Origin: Vairimorpha ceranae
Lineage: Eukaryota; Microsporidia; Nosematidae
NCBI RefSeq assembly: GCF_000988165.1
Contig: NW_020169308.1
Span: forward strand, 1 to 64,000
Direction: 5' to 3'
DNA length: 64,000 nt
Both the position numbers and the translations under genes were made by a program. Below the pieces are notes generated by a model. The model was given only the letters and a program-made list of their open reading frames with translations, was not told the origin of the DNA and ran no database searches. Positions 49,674-59,772 of the stretch are shown here, piece after piece. Each line of letters begins with the position of its first letter. The first letter of the stretch is position 1.

Positions 49674-51086
49674 ATGGGCCGTGAAGAATTTATAAGTTTT
49701 TATAAGCCACTGCTTAATTTTACAGATGATGAATGGACAAGATTTATAAATACAATGGAATCAAGATTACCGTCTGCTCTACGTATAACTAATACTAAAT
49801 TTAAAAATAAAATTGAAATTTTTTTTTTAAAAGAAAAACTTATTTCTAAAAATAAATTTTTTAGAGATGTGTACGATACAGTACATAAAGGAACAAGTCA
49901 TAAAGATTTTATTATTAATCAGACCAGTGTAGGACACATACAAAAACAAGAGATTGTAAGTATGTTACCAGTTCTTCTTATGGGCCTTAAAGAGAATCAC
50001 TCTGTTTTAGATATGTGTGCGGCGCCTGGTTCAAAAACGAAACAATTACTAGAGAAGGCTTCTCTGGTAGTAGCGAATGACTGCAGCAGTAAGCGATTAA
50101 ATATACTGATATCGGAAACTTGTAAAATTCCTCATGCATCGTATTTAGTTGTAAAACACGATGCGTCGGCTTTGCCTGTTTTTAAAACTGATTTCGATCG
50201 TGTGTTGTGTGATGTGCCATGTTCGGGCGACGGCACTGCACGAAAAAATCCTCAAATTCTCAACAATTGGAATATTGGTAGTGCTGCAAATTTATCAAAT
50301 TTACAGTACAGAATTCTTAAACATGCTATTAATTTTGTTAAAAGTGATGGTCTTATTATTTATAGCACTTGTTCGTTAAATCCTATAGAAAACGAACAGG
50401 TAGTATTAAAAGCCATTATGCAAGATGATCTTGAGATAGTAGATCTTAGAAAATTTATAGACCATAACATTAGTAAAGACTTTGTTATGAGAGATGGAAT
50501 AATAATTAAAGATGAAAATGGTTTAAGAACAAATTTTGAAGATTTAAAAAAGTGTATTAGGATTTATCCCCATGATAATGACACAGGTGGGTTTTTTATT
50601 GTAGGTCTTAAGAAAAAAAGCGTACAAGAAAAAGACTTTAGGCCTAAAATATGCAAAAATAATTTTTGTGAAATAACTGACGAATGTCGCAGTAAACTTG
50701 AGAAAGAATATTCCTTGGAGAAAAAAACACTAATTTGCAGAGGTAAAAATATGAATACGATTTATGAAACTACACCTGAAATTTTAAGTACTATTAATAA
50801 TAGTAAGTTAAATATCATGCACGTAGGTTATAAAATATTTGAACAATGTAATTTGAACTTGTCTGGTTATAGAATGAAAAATGTGTTTAATAAGAATTTT
50901 GATGTAGAGATTTCTGGAAGTGAACCGATTAGAGCTAAAATGGTGTATAAAGAATTTAGAAAGGGGAGTGTTGTAGTTAGGTTGGTAGATTTTGATGTGC
51001 TTATAGGAGGTTTTTCCTATGGAAACAAGATTAGTTTGTATATATCTAATAACTTACAAAAAGCTTTATTAGATTTTTTTAATTGA
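49674..51086 (+). CDS. tRNA cytosine-5 methyltransferase, Trm4/NSUN2 type, copy 1, 470 aa
   Basis: An RsmF/NOL1/NSUN-family enzyme. The N-terminal part has LPSALRITNT. The SAM-binding motif I is VLDMCAAPGSKTKQLLE and motif II-III is VVANDCSSKRLNILISE. Motif IV is FDRVLCDVPCSGDGTARKN with the PC cysteine, and motif VI is IYSTCSLNPIENE with the TC nucleophile. LPS-x-x-RIT at the start and DVPCSGDGT-x-RKN are typical of Trm4/NSUN2 rather than Nop2. The C-terminal 150 residues contain the PUA-like end (FRKGSVVVRLVDFDVLIGG). It methylates cytosines in tRNA. A second copy lies 880 bp downstream. Confidence 0.92.
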   Translation: MGREEFISFYKPLLNFTDDEWTRFINTMESRLPSALRITNTKFKNKIEIFFLKEKLISKNKFFRDVYDTVHKGTSHKDFIINQTSVGHIQKQEIVSMLPVLLMGLKENHSVLDMCAAPGSKTKQLLEKASLVVANDCSSKRLNILISETCKIPHASYLVVKHDASALPVFKTDFDRVLCDVPCSGDGTARKNPQILNNWNIGSAANLSNLQYRILKHAINFVKSDGLIIYSTCSLNPIENEQVVLKAIMQDDLEIVDLRKFIDHNISKDFVMRDGIIIKDENGLRTNFEDLKKCIRIYPHDNDTGGFFIVGLKKKSVQEKDFRPKICKNNFCEITDECRSKLEKEYSLEKKTLICRGKNMNTIYETTPEILSTINNSKLNIMHVGYKIFEQCNLNLSGYRMKNVFNKNFDVEISGSEPIRAKMVYKEFRKGSVVVRLVDFDVLIGGFSYGNKISLYISNNLQKALLDFFN

Positions 51087-51966
51087 AGACCTGAGAATGT
51101 TTATTAATATATTGCAAGCAATTAAATTAATAAAAAATATTCGATATAACATTGTATCTTTTAAATATCGATTGCTTTAAATATTTTACAATATTGAAAA
51201 AAATTTAATAGATTATATATAAGTTTATAATATAAATTAAAAAATTGTCGAATTTTTATAAAATTCTTTTAAATCAATAGGTTTAGACATTTTTTTTACA
51301 AATATATTTAATAAAGTACAGTAAGTAAACTACAATATTTTGTGCACCAAATTATAAAAGGATTTGATTTGTATATAAAGCTTTTACAAATATATAATTA
51401 AATATAATATTCAAGTCTTATAGCTGATTTAAAGATAAAATCATAATAAGAAATATCTAATTAACAAATTAAATTTTTAAAAAAAATTAAATATCAATTT
51501 AACTAATATAACCCTTCTCATAAAAATTTCATTTGTCTATAAATGTTAAGTAAGAACTTGCCTTTTTTAGGCTTTGTAATTTTTATTTAAAAAACTTTAA
51601 TTTAATATTTATAACTTTAATATTAGCAATAAAATAGTAAATTACATAAATACATATAAAATATATGTAATGAGTAACTTAAGCTTAAACTATTTTGAAA
51701 TTGTTAATTTTTATAGCTGTACACTTTTTTTTAAATAATTTACATTTACTTTATTTGAAATGTTTGACACTTTATAATAATAATAATCTTAAAACACAAT
51801 TTATCATAAATATATTGATTTTTTCAAAGTATTAAAAATCTTGTTTTTTTAATAATAGGCGGGAAAAAATAATTTAAAAAAGTCAAACAAAAACACAGCA
51901 TTTATTTAAAAAAAGACTAATTTTTATTAGTTAATTTATATATAAAAAAATTAATATTTTAAGCCC
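51087..51966. other. Intergenic DNA between the two methyltransferase copies
   Basis: No open frame or repeat seen. The two copies are not linked as an operon; the second has its own CCC. Confidence 0.4.
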
Positions 51967-53682
51967 ATGGGTTTTGAAGAATTTGCTCTATTTTATCGAC
52001 AAACTTTAAATTTTACTGAACAAGACTTTTTCAATTTACTTTCTATTTTAGAAAAACCTCTACCTTCGAGTTTAAGAATAACTGATACACCTTTTAAACA
52101 TTTAATCGAAAAAAGATTAAGTAAAATGAGAAAATCGCAGTTTTTTACTAATGTCTACGAAGCACCTAGACACAGAATTCCTAATAAAAAGTTTATTATC
52201 AACCAGACAAAAGCAGGGCACATACAGAGGCAAGAAGTTGTTTCTATGTTACCTGTTTTATTAATGGGAATGGAACCGTCTTTTAGCGTTCTTGATATGT
52301 GTGCCGCTCCTGGATCCAAAACAAAACAGCTGTTAGAGATTATTAATGATAAAGGATTGGTAGTATGTAATGAAGTAAAGTTTAAAAGGATGCGAATTCT
52401 TGTTTCTGAAACGTGCAAAATACCACGGCGGGGGTTTATGGTTCTAAGGCATGATGCATCTACGCTTCCTGTATTTAAAAAAGATTTTGACCGTGTTTTG
52501 TGTGATGTACCATGTTCGGGTGACGGTACAACAAGAAAAAATTATGGTGTAGTTCCTAATTGGTGTATAAATAATGCGCTATCTCTATGTGAATTACAAT
52601 TTAGTATATTAAAGAATGCAATTAATTTTGTTAAAGATGATGGTCTTATAGTTTACAGTACCTGCTCGTTAAATCCAATTGAGAATGAGTGTATTATTCA
52701 AAAAGCTGTTTTAGAATTGGATTTAGAGATCGTAGATTTAAGAAATAATATAAATGAAAAATTTTTATCTAAAAAGTTTAAATTTAGAGAAGGATTAACA
52801 AAATGGAATATAAATATTAAAAATTATAATGGAATTAATTTTGAGCCTGTTAATGATAATATAGGATTGTCTAAGTGTATAAGGGTACTCCCACATGATC
52901 AAAATACAGGAGGATTTTTTATTACTGGATTAAAAAAAAAGATTAAAAGTTTAAGTGTATTGGATGGTAAAAATGTAAGTGAAAGTATAAATATATATTT
53001 ATCGGAAATTAATAATTATATAACAGAAAATACTAATAATCTATTAGAAAATACTAATAATCTATTGAAAAATGATATGGAAGCAATAAAAAACAATATA
53101 AATTCAATAGAAAATGATATAATAAATGTAGCAGGAAATAATATTAAAATTAATGAAATAGATATTCAATTTAATGAATTAGAAGAATGCATTTCAGATC
53201 TTAAATTTAATAAAATTGATACAATAAAAAATAAAAAAGCACGGGGATTTTCTATAATTAGTGATGAACTAAGAGAAGCACTGTCTAAAGAATATAACAT
53301 TAAAGATAAAATTCTTGTACAAAAAAAAGAAGGAAGTATGTTTATATATGAAGTAAGTCAAGAAGTACTAGAAATAATGAATAATAAAAATCTAACAATT
53401 GACTTTTACGGGTATAAATTATTCGAAAAAAATAATTTAAATGAATCAGGTTACATGTTAAAGGCAGTACCAAAAGAAAGCAGTCCTGATTTTGAGATTT
53501 CGCAAAAACAACTAGCAGATATTTTATATAATGGTGAGTTACAATATGAATACAAAAAAGGATCAATCATTGTACTATTGAAAGATTTTAATATTATGGT
53601 TAGTGGACATTCAAATGGTGATCATATCACTTTAAATATAAATTATAAATTACAAAGAGCACTAAAAGATTATATTAAATAA
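51967..53682 (+). CDS. tRNA cytosine-5 methyltransferase, Trm4/NSUN2 type, copy 2, 571 aa
   Basis: CCC abuts the ATG (AAGCCCATGG). It is collinear with copy 1 over its whole length and keeps all motifs: VLDMCAAPGSKTKQLLEI, FDRVLCDVPCSGDGTTRKN (PC cysteine) and VYSTCSLNPIENE (TC cysteine). Both enzymes should thus be active. Copy 2 is about 100 residues longer, because of an Asn/Ile-rich insertion after the catalytic domain (about 335-430, with NTNNLLENTNNLLKND) placed before the C-terminal PUA-like domain. Fungi normally have one Trm4, while animals split activities among NSUN2, NSUN3 and NSUN6. Specialisation of the two copies is plausible but unproven. Confidence 0.92.
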   Translation: MGFEEFALFYRQTLNFTEQDFFNLLSILEKPLPSSLRITDTPFKHLIEKRLSKMRKSQFFTNVYEAPRHRIPNKKFIINQTKAGHIQRQEVVSMLPVLLMGMEPSFSVLDMCAAPGSKTKQLLEIINDKGLVVCNEVKFKRMRILVSETCKIPRRGFMVLRHDASTLPVFKKDFDRVLCDVPCSGDGTTRKNYGVVPNWCINNALSLCELQFSILKNAINFVKDDGLIVYSTCSLNPIENECIIQKAVLELDLEIVDLRNNINEKFLSKKFKFREGLTKWNINIKNYNGINFEPVNDNIGLSKCIRVLPHDQNTGGFFITGLKKKIKSLSVLDGKNVSESINIYLSEINNYITENTNNLLENTNNLLKNDMEAIKNNINSIENDIINVAGNNIKINEIDIQFNELEECISDLKFNKIDTIKNKKARGFSIISDELREALSKEYNIKDKILVQKKEGSMFIYEVSQEVLEIMNNKNLTIDFYGYKLFEKNNLNESGYMLKAVPKESSPDFEISQKQLADILYNGELQYEYKKGSIIVLLKDFNIMVSGHSNGDHITLNINYKLQRALKDYIK

Positions 53683-53941
53683 ATAATTGTCTAAACTTTT
53701 TTGATAATTTGTAATTTTTTTTAAAATCATGGTTAATAAAAAATTTGAATTTATATAATTCAATGTTTATAAAAAAATGTATTTTTTTTGTAATTTGTGT
53801 TATTATTACAAAAATATAAACTTTCTACTTAAGTTAATTAACGATTCTTAAAATGATGAAAGTTTCTTTAAATATTTATAACATTTTTTAAATTAAATTT
53901 TTAAATTAAACCTATAAATAAAATATCAAAATTTACCCCAC

Positions 53942-55090
53942 ATGCTATCCAACATCAAATCTATCTTACGATTTTCTTGTAATTTGTACAACGTTATAAA
54001 TATTTGTAACTTTAACAGTAGCTTTGTAGTATCTCCTTTAGCAATCCCAGGTGCTCTAAAAAATTATTCTTTTTCTGCAGATAAATGTGTAGCATTAAAT
54101 ATTGATAGCTTTTTAGGATGTAAAGACAATGGCAAAAAATTTGAACTAGAATATAAAGGTCTTATGGAACATTTGGTATTTGAAATTTATTCTAGATCTG
54201 CGAATTTAAGATTCAAGTCTTTGTTTGAAGTTTGTATATTCTTTAGAAACAAAAATGAATGTACTAAGAGTAAAAAGATTCCGTTTTCGAACACATTCTC
54301 TTTTCTTGTTTTGTTCGGTGATTTATCTTCTTCTAAACCTCTTTTGACTACTTTTAATGGTGTGCCGTACCGTGGTGCTGGAAATTTTTATGAAAATTGT
54401 TTTAAATCTCTTGATCCTAATGTCAATATATTTTTGGCTAGCAATTGCTTTATTTCTGGATATTGGTTAAATTCATTTGTAAAATCATTAGTACCTGAAG
54501 AATTTATTGGTTGTACTACAAAAATCGATGTGCATATGCTTCACAGGCAGGATGTATTTAATGTTTATCAAAACGAATATTTTACAAGTGTACAGATACG
54601 TTTTATGAAAAAAGAATTTTCTTTTATTGGTATACTTCCTCAAGAGGGTGTATCACTAAGTGAAGTTAATAACTATTTGCTTGAATCGAGATTTATTGAA
54701 AATATTACAAGTTTAATGAAACCTACTAAGTTAGATTTAAAAATTCCTCAATTTGCAATAAAATCTAATATTGATATTAAGAATGTACTTTTAGAAGTAG
54801 ATCAGAATAATACAAATAGTGATCTTAAAAGCATGTTGGAGAATTGTGATTTAAAAAATTTTCCTGGTTTATTTCAAGTTTTAGAATTCAGGTTTTGTAA
54901 AGACGGCGTAAATATCTCTGATATGAATACATGTAGTACAGGCATGAAGGAATCTTTAGAAGATGAAGACTTATTAGTACACTTTAATCGTTCATTTTTA
55001 TTTGTAGTTGTTAGAGAGTCCAGATACAATGAAAAAAATTATCATCTTCCTCTTATTATGGGAACGTATACAGGTTCTATAAATGAATGA
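53942..55090 (+). CDS. Serpin-fold protein, 382 aa
   Basis: TACCCC precedes the ATG by two bases. It starts like a serpin at helices A-B (ILRFSCNLYNVI, then SSFVVSPLAIPGALKNY, corresponding to N-x-x-x-SP-x-S-I). The middle has VQIRFMKKEFSFIGILPQEG (s3C and the M-x-x-I-LP segment) and LDLKIPQFAIKSNIDIKNVL (the v-x-LPKF strand). The end is FNRSFLFVVVRE...PLIMGTYTG, which is strand s4B/s5B with L-F-x-G. The reactive-centre region (about 325-350) lacks the small-residue hinge (E-G-T-E-A-A) of inhibitory serpins: it reads CKDGVNISDMNTCSTGMKES. No signal peptide is obvious. Serpins in insect-infecting microsporidia are thought to act on host proteases, which is only an inference for this copy. Confidence 0.82.
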   Translation: MLSNIKSILRFSCNLYNVINICNFNSSFVVSPLAIPGALKNYSFSADKCVALNIDSFLGCKDNGKKFELEYKGLMEHLVFEIYSRSANLRFKSLFEVCIFFRNKNECTKSKKIPFSNTFSFLVLFGDLSSSKPLLTTFNGVPYRGAGNFYENCFKSLDPNVNIFLASNCFISGYWLNSFVKSLVPEEFIGCTTKIDVHMLHRQDVFNVYQNEYFTSVQIRFMKKEFSFIGILPQEGVSLSEVNNYLLESRFIENITSLMKPTKLDLKIPQFAIKSNIDIKNVLLEVDQNNTNSDLKSMLENCDLKNFPGLFQVLEFRFCKDGVNISDMNTCSTGMKESLEDEDLLVHFNRSFLFVVVRESRYNEKNYHLPLIMGTYTGSINE

Positions 55091-56076
55091 TTAAGACATT
55101 AAAAGGTTCTTTTCTTTATATTATAAACAGTATAGTTCTTGTTAAGTTTATTTTTTTTGTACTTTTTAATATAAAAGCTTTAAGAACGAATCTTGTCTTT
55201 TGATATTAATTAAGATACGATCTGTTTTTTTGTTACTATTAATTCATCAATATTAATCATTAATGTTTTAATTATAATGAATAAAGAAATTTTATTAAAC
55301 ACATACTACAACCGTTTAATAAAAATATTTACTTTCATAAGCTATGTATCGTATTTAAAATACAAAAAAGTAGTATACTTTTTGTTAGATAATATCTGTT
55401 TACAAGTTTATGAAATAATTGGTTACGTGTAAGTAAGTTCGTAATTCTGTTTAATTTAATATATAATTATTCATGTTTGTTTTTGTTAAAATAATTGTTA
55501 AATTTTACTAAACAATATTAATTTAAATAATTATTCATGTTTATTAAAATAACTTGTCAAATTTTACCAAACAACATTAATTTATACAATTATTCATGTT
55601 TATTAAAATAACTGTTAAATTTTACCAAACAACATTAATTTAAATAATTATTCATGTTTATTAAAATAACTGTTAAATTTTACCAAACAACATTAATTTA
55701 AATAATTATTCATGTTTGTTTTTGTTAAAATAATTGTTAAATTTTAGTAAACAACATTAATTAAAATAATTAGTCAAGTTGTCTTTTTGTTAGAACAACG
55801 TGTTAAATTTTACTAAATAAAATTGATTTTTCTTCTGTAATAAATACACAGAGTTGACAAATTATGCTTATAACTGTAAATTTATCTAGTATACTTGTTG
55901 TTATCATTTAAACTTCAGTAACCTTTTTTCTGTAAATGTATATTATTTACAAATTCTACCTATAGATACAACTATTTCTAAAATAATAATTTATCTTTAT
56001 TTTTTTACAAATACAAATGTAATTGGTGTACTGTGTTACTTTTTAAAAATAAATAATTTGAATTCTACCCCTTATT
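55091..56076. other. Intergenic region with a 58-64 bp tandem array
   Basis: No gene. The array at 55460-55815 occupies the middle; the remainder is A/T-rich. Confidence 0.5.
55460..55815 (+). repeat. 58-64 bp tandem array, five to six copies
   Basis: TTATTCATGTTT recurs near 55468, 55532, 55591, 55649 and 55707, each followed by GTTAAATTTTACCAAACAAC and ATTAATTTA. The two outer copies carry an extra TTTGTT. A diverged sixth copy ends the array. Confidence 0.92.
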
Positions 56077-58197
56077 ATGGAATCTCTTCTCTATTATATT
56101 TTAAAGAATCCCAGTGATGCTATAATTAACCAAATAGAATCGTTATTAGACACACAAGACGGTTTCGAAATGTTTATTTCTTTACTTAATAAAAATAATG
56201 TAGTAGCCTATTCTTATATGAAGATGAAAGCAAAAGATTGGATTAACAATCCTATCAGACAAAATTCTATTTTTAAATACAAGAATATGTTTTATAATCT
56301 TATAGAAATTTCTACTAATCAAAATTTTACTTTACTATGTGATTTCTTTGAAATATTATTCTATAACTATTTTTACTGGCCTGATTTTATTAATTTTCTA
56401 GTCTCCTATAAATATCCTGAAAAATCTTTTAAAGTTTTAAATTCTTGTTTTTATAAATTTAGAAAGCTGCATAAATCAGATAAATTATTTTCAGAAATAA
56501 TTTATTGTATTGAAAAAACAAAAGTGATTTTTGAGCAATATTACTTTACTCAACAAAAAAGTGAAATTGTTTACGATATTAATTTATTGAATATTTTTTA
56601 TAGTTTAACTTTTCAAGATATTCATATATTTTTTGAAGAAAATATTGATAAGTTTATATCTACCCTGTGTTTTTTGTTTAAGAAGAAAGAATTACAAGGT
56701 ACAATTTGTGAGATATATAATTTATTTATAATGAAATATTCAGATTTATTAGATTTTACTAAGATATTGGGTTCAGTTCTTATATCAATTGATTCATTTG
56801 ATTATAACAAATATTCAGTACTACTAAATATTATTAAGAAGAGGAATACAGAAGCATGTATTAAATTTGAGGATGCATTAGTTAATGCAATTAAACTTGG
56901 ATCTATTTTAAGTGATAAAGAAAAAGAAGAGATGAATAATTTAGAATATAGTACAAATATATTAAATAATATAGATGTAGAAAGAGGTATTTTAATAGAT
57001 TTATTATTGAATATTACACGTACAAATGATATATGTGGTAATACTACATTTATTCCTAAATTATTGAGTAATCCACTTACAGAAGAGTCAGAAATATTTT
57101 TATATACAGCTCTTAAATTTACTAATGTAGAAATAATGAAGAAGTGTCAGATTATTATAAATAATGCAGATAGTGATAATTATCTATCATTTGCAGCTTT
57201 TAGGTACCTTCTTACTATTAAAGAATATTTTTCATGTGATATTAAATATATTGAAAGAGGGCACATTTCTGCTTATTTGTGCTGTGAAATGTATACAAAA
57301 TATTTACAGAAAATATATCCACTAGAAATACAAATATTAAAAGATACAACACAAGATAGTAATATAGATATTAATATTATATCTAGACTTATGTTATTTT
57401 TAAATGGAAATATAGAAGATCAATTTTCTTGTCATCTACTAAATAGAATTATAAAAGTAGATGTAAATTATATGAGTAATGATTTATATTTATTTCTTAT
57501 AGATTTTTGTAAACTTTACATAAGAAATATAAATAGTCAACTTGCTTTTCAATATATTTTTGACATTTTTGGGATTTTAATAACAAAAGGTAAATTAGAT
57601 GATAAAATACAATATGAAAAAGATTTTATTTATCTTATAAATATTATAACTACTGAAGAAATTTTTGGAATGTATAATCCTGCTTTTTATCTTTTAAGTC
57701 TTGTTATTTTACATGGTACAAATGATTACTCAAGTATATTAAGAATAGTATCACAGAATGCAATATGGACATCTAAAGAACTTTTACTATCAGTGATATG
57801 TCTAACAATATCTTTATATAAAAAAAAACATATGTCTGAAGAACAAGTTAATTATATAATAGATTATTTAAGTAGAGGAAATAAATACTTTCCACTGTTG
57901 TTATCTGATAATACAACATGTTATTTACAGGATTCTGATGATATAGAAGAATATTTTATATTAAAAAGTATAAATATAACAAGTAAAGAAGAATATATAA
58001 AAATCTACAAAAATGCCATTGAATATTTTACAAATAATTTTATAACAAAAAAGAATGCAAGGAGAGTAATAAGATCTTTTTTAAAAGGTAGTGTTATTGT
58101 CAATGATATGATGTATAAAAATATTATAGAAAAAAACATGTCTAATCTTTGTTTTAATAATGTGCCTTATTCTATTTACATTAACTTTGAAATTTAG
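56077..58197 (+). CDS. Importin-beta-like karyopherin, probably Cse1/exportin-2, 706 aa
   Basis: TACCCCTTATT precedes the ATG. It is all-helical, HEAT-type throughout. The N-terminus (INQIESLLDTQDGFEMFISL, then YSYMKMKAKDWI) fits the importin-beta N-terminal domain, where a short helix is followed by A-x-x-x-x-K-x-x-I/W. KVLNSCFYKFRKLHKSDKLF followed by SEIIYCIE resembles the Cse1/CAS segment (I-x-K-x-R-x-x-x-x-SDELF-x-EI). That segment is the main reason for preferring Cse1 over importin-7/8. The length is about 75 percent of yeast Cse1 (960 aa). Cse1 exports importin-alpha from the nucleus in complex with Ran-GTP. Subfamily confidence is moderate. Confidence 0.6.
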   Translation: MESLLYYILKNPSDAIINQIESLLDTQDGFEMFISLLNKNNVVAYSYMKMKAKDWINNPIRQNSIFKYKNMFYNLIEISTNQNFTLLCDFFEILFYNYFYWPDFINFLVSYKYPEKSFKVLNSCFYKFRKLHKSDKLFSEIIYCIEKTKVIFEQYYFTQQKSEIVYDINLLNIFYSLTFQDIHIFFEENIDKFISTLCFLFKKKELQGTICEIYNLFIMKYSDLLDFTKILGSVLISIDSFDYNKYSVLLNIIKKRNTEACIKFEDALVNAIKLGSILSDKEKEEMNNLEYSTNILNNIDVERGILIDLLLNITRTNDICGNTTFIPKLLSNPLTEESEIFLYTALKFTNVEIMKKCQIIINNADSDNYLSFAAFRYLLTIKEYFSCDIKYIERGHISAYLCCEMYTKYLQKIYPLEIQILKDTTQDSNIDINIISRLMLFLNGNIEDQFSCHLLNRIIKVDVNYMSNDLYLFLIDFCKLYIRNINSQLAFQYIFDIFGILITKGKLDDKIQYEKDFIYLINIITTEEIFGMYNPAFYLLSLVILHGTNDYSSILRIVSQNAIWTSKELLLSVICLTISLYKKKHMSEEQVNYIIDYLSRGNKYFPLLLSDNTTCYLQDSDDIEEYFILKSINITSKEEYIKIYKNAIEYFTNNFITKKNARRVIRSFLKGSVIVNDMMYKNIIEKNMSNLCFNNVPYSIYINFEI

Positions 58198-58465
58198 TAA
58201 ATTTTTTTTATTTAAAAAATATTATATTGATTTTTATTGAATAATTTATTATTAAAAAAACATTTATTAAAATTTTTATTAAATAATTTATTATTGATTT
58301 TTATTAAATAATTTATTATATTTATTTTTTATTTAAAAAATATAATATTTTTTTATTATATATTTTTATTTAAAAAACATTTATTATTATCTTTATTAAA
58401 TAATTTACAATTGTTTTTTTATTTTTTTATTTAAAAAACATTTATATTTATTAAATAATTTATTA
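58198..58465. repeat. A/T low-complexity spacer (TTTATTAAATAATTTATTATT units)
   Basis: The entire gap between two convergent genes consists of imperfect TTTATTTAAAAAA and TTTATTAAATAATTTATT repeats, almost without G or C. Confidence 0.85.
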
Positions 58466-59626
58466 TTATTTTTTTAATAAATCACCCAACTTATTTTTAA
58501 TTTTACCTTCACTTGTTTTTACTTCTTGAGTCAACTGATTACTGTATTTATTAATTGTTTCTTGTAATAAAGATAACATAGATTTATTATCTATAATACT
58601 AACTATTTCATTTAAATCACTTATACATAATCTTATAAGTTCTTGTATTTCTATTATATATTCATCTAATACTTCTGTTACTTTATTATAAATAGCTTTT
58701 TTAATATCTTCTGTAATGTTTTTCTCCTGATCGTCAAACTGTGTTGATTTTTCAGTAATTACAACAAGCAATTTTTTAATTGGTTCTTCATTAAGTAATG
58801 AATCTTTTATTACATTTTGTAAATTTGATTCCATAGACTCATAAAGATTCTGGATGATTTCAAATATTTGTAGTTCCTCTTTTTCAATCTCTTCTTCAAT
58901 AACCTGTTGAATATCAGAATTTTGTAAATCTGTTAATTTTACAAGATCGTCTTTATAATTGTGTAAAATCTCTTTAATGTTTTGTATGACTTGTTCGTTG
59001 TTATAAGATGATTTTTTATTTTCCTTTAGTTTATTCTGTATGCTGTTTATAAATACCTTAGATTCTTTTTCAAATATTGTTACATATTCTGAAGAAAAAG
59101 ATAAATTAAAGATTTCTGATAAATTTGTACCAAGATTATTTTTATCTAAAGAAATATTATTATCATTGTTTTCTAGTTGTGTATGGTCATTAATTTCATC
59201 AGATGTCTTAGGTTTTAGTTTACCATTTTCATTATCTCGGTTATCATTTTCTAATATACCATTTTCATTCTCTAGTTTAACATTTTCTATTTTACCATTT
59301 TCATTCTCTAATATACCATTTTCTTTCTCTAGTTTATCATTTTCTAGTTTACCATTTTCTGATATACCATTTTCTTTCTCTAATATATCATTTTCATTAG
59401 CTCGGTTTTCATTTTCTAGTTTACCATTTTTATTATCTCGATTATCTTTTTCTAATATACCATTTTCTTTCTCTAGTTTATCATTTTCTAGTTTACCATT
59501 TTCTAGTTTACCATTTTCATTCTCTAATTTACCATTTTCTAGTTTACCATTTTCATTCTCCAGTGCATCAATACACTTTACAAATAAAATATAATAAATT
59601 AATATTTCAAATAAAATAAATTTCAT
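58466..59626 (-). CDS. Secreted repeat/coiled-coil protein, 386 aa
   Basis: The open frame extends to a GTG at 59674, but the first ATG is at 59626. It begins with a convincing signal peptide (MKFILFEILIYYILFVKCIDA). Residues about 22-145 are an Asn/Glu/Lys/Gly minisatellite built from ENGKLEN, ENGILEN, KLENDKLEK and DNRDNENGK heptads. The rest (about 165-386) is acidic and helical with several coiled-coil-like stretches (EEEIEKEELQIFEIIQNL). No cysteine-rich or membrane segment follows the signal. No CCC motif lies near the ATG. It is likely exported to the spore wall, polar tube compartment or host cell; the destination is unknown. Confidence 0.65.
   Translation of the reverse strand: MKFILFEILIYYILFVKCIDALENENGKLENGKLENENGKLENGKLENDKLEKENGILEKDNRDNKNGKLENENRANENDILEKENGISENGKLENDKLEKENGILENENGKIENVKLENENGILENDNRDNENGKLKPKTSDEINDHTQLENNDNNISLDKNNLGTNLSEIFNLSFSSEYVTIFEKESKVFINSIQNKLKENKKSSYNNEQVIQNIKEILHNYKDDLVKLTDLQNSDIQQVIEEEIEKEELQIFEIIQNLYESMESNLQNVIKDSLLNEEPIKKLLVVITEKSTQFDDQEKNITEDIKKAIYNKVTEVLDEYIIEIQELIRLCISDLNEIVSIIDNKSMLSLLQETINKYSNQLTQEVKTSEGKIKNKLGDLLKK
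59215..59570 (-). repeat. In-frame minisatellite encoding ENGKLEN-type heptads
   Basis: Plus-strand blocks such as TCTAGTTTACCATTTTC and TCTAATATACCATTTTC alternate in 15-21 bp steps across 350 bp, always preserving the frame. Confidence 0.9.
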
Positions 59627-59772
59627 GCTAAATTTTTTTTTTATCTTTTTATATCTTAAAAATGTATAGACCACACTAAAGCAAACAAATTTAATATTTT
59701 GTAGATAATATAAAATGTTTTTTTAACAATAATTAATAAAAAATATTAATTTTCTAACCACTGGTACTTACA

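Noticed and set aside
59040..59594. 184-codon plus-strand frame made of FSFSSLPFS repeats
   Set aside because: Antisense image of the ENGKLEN repeat in the secreted protein gene.
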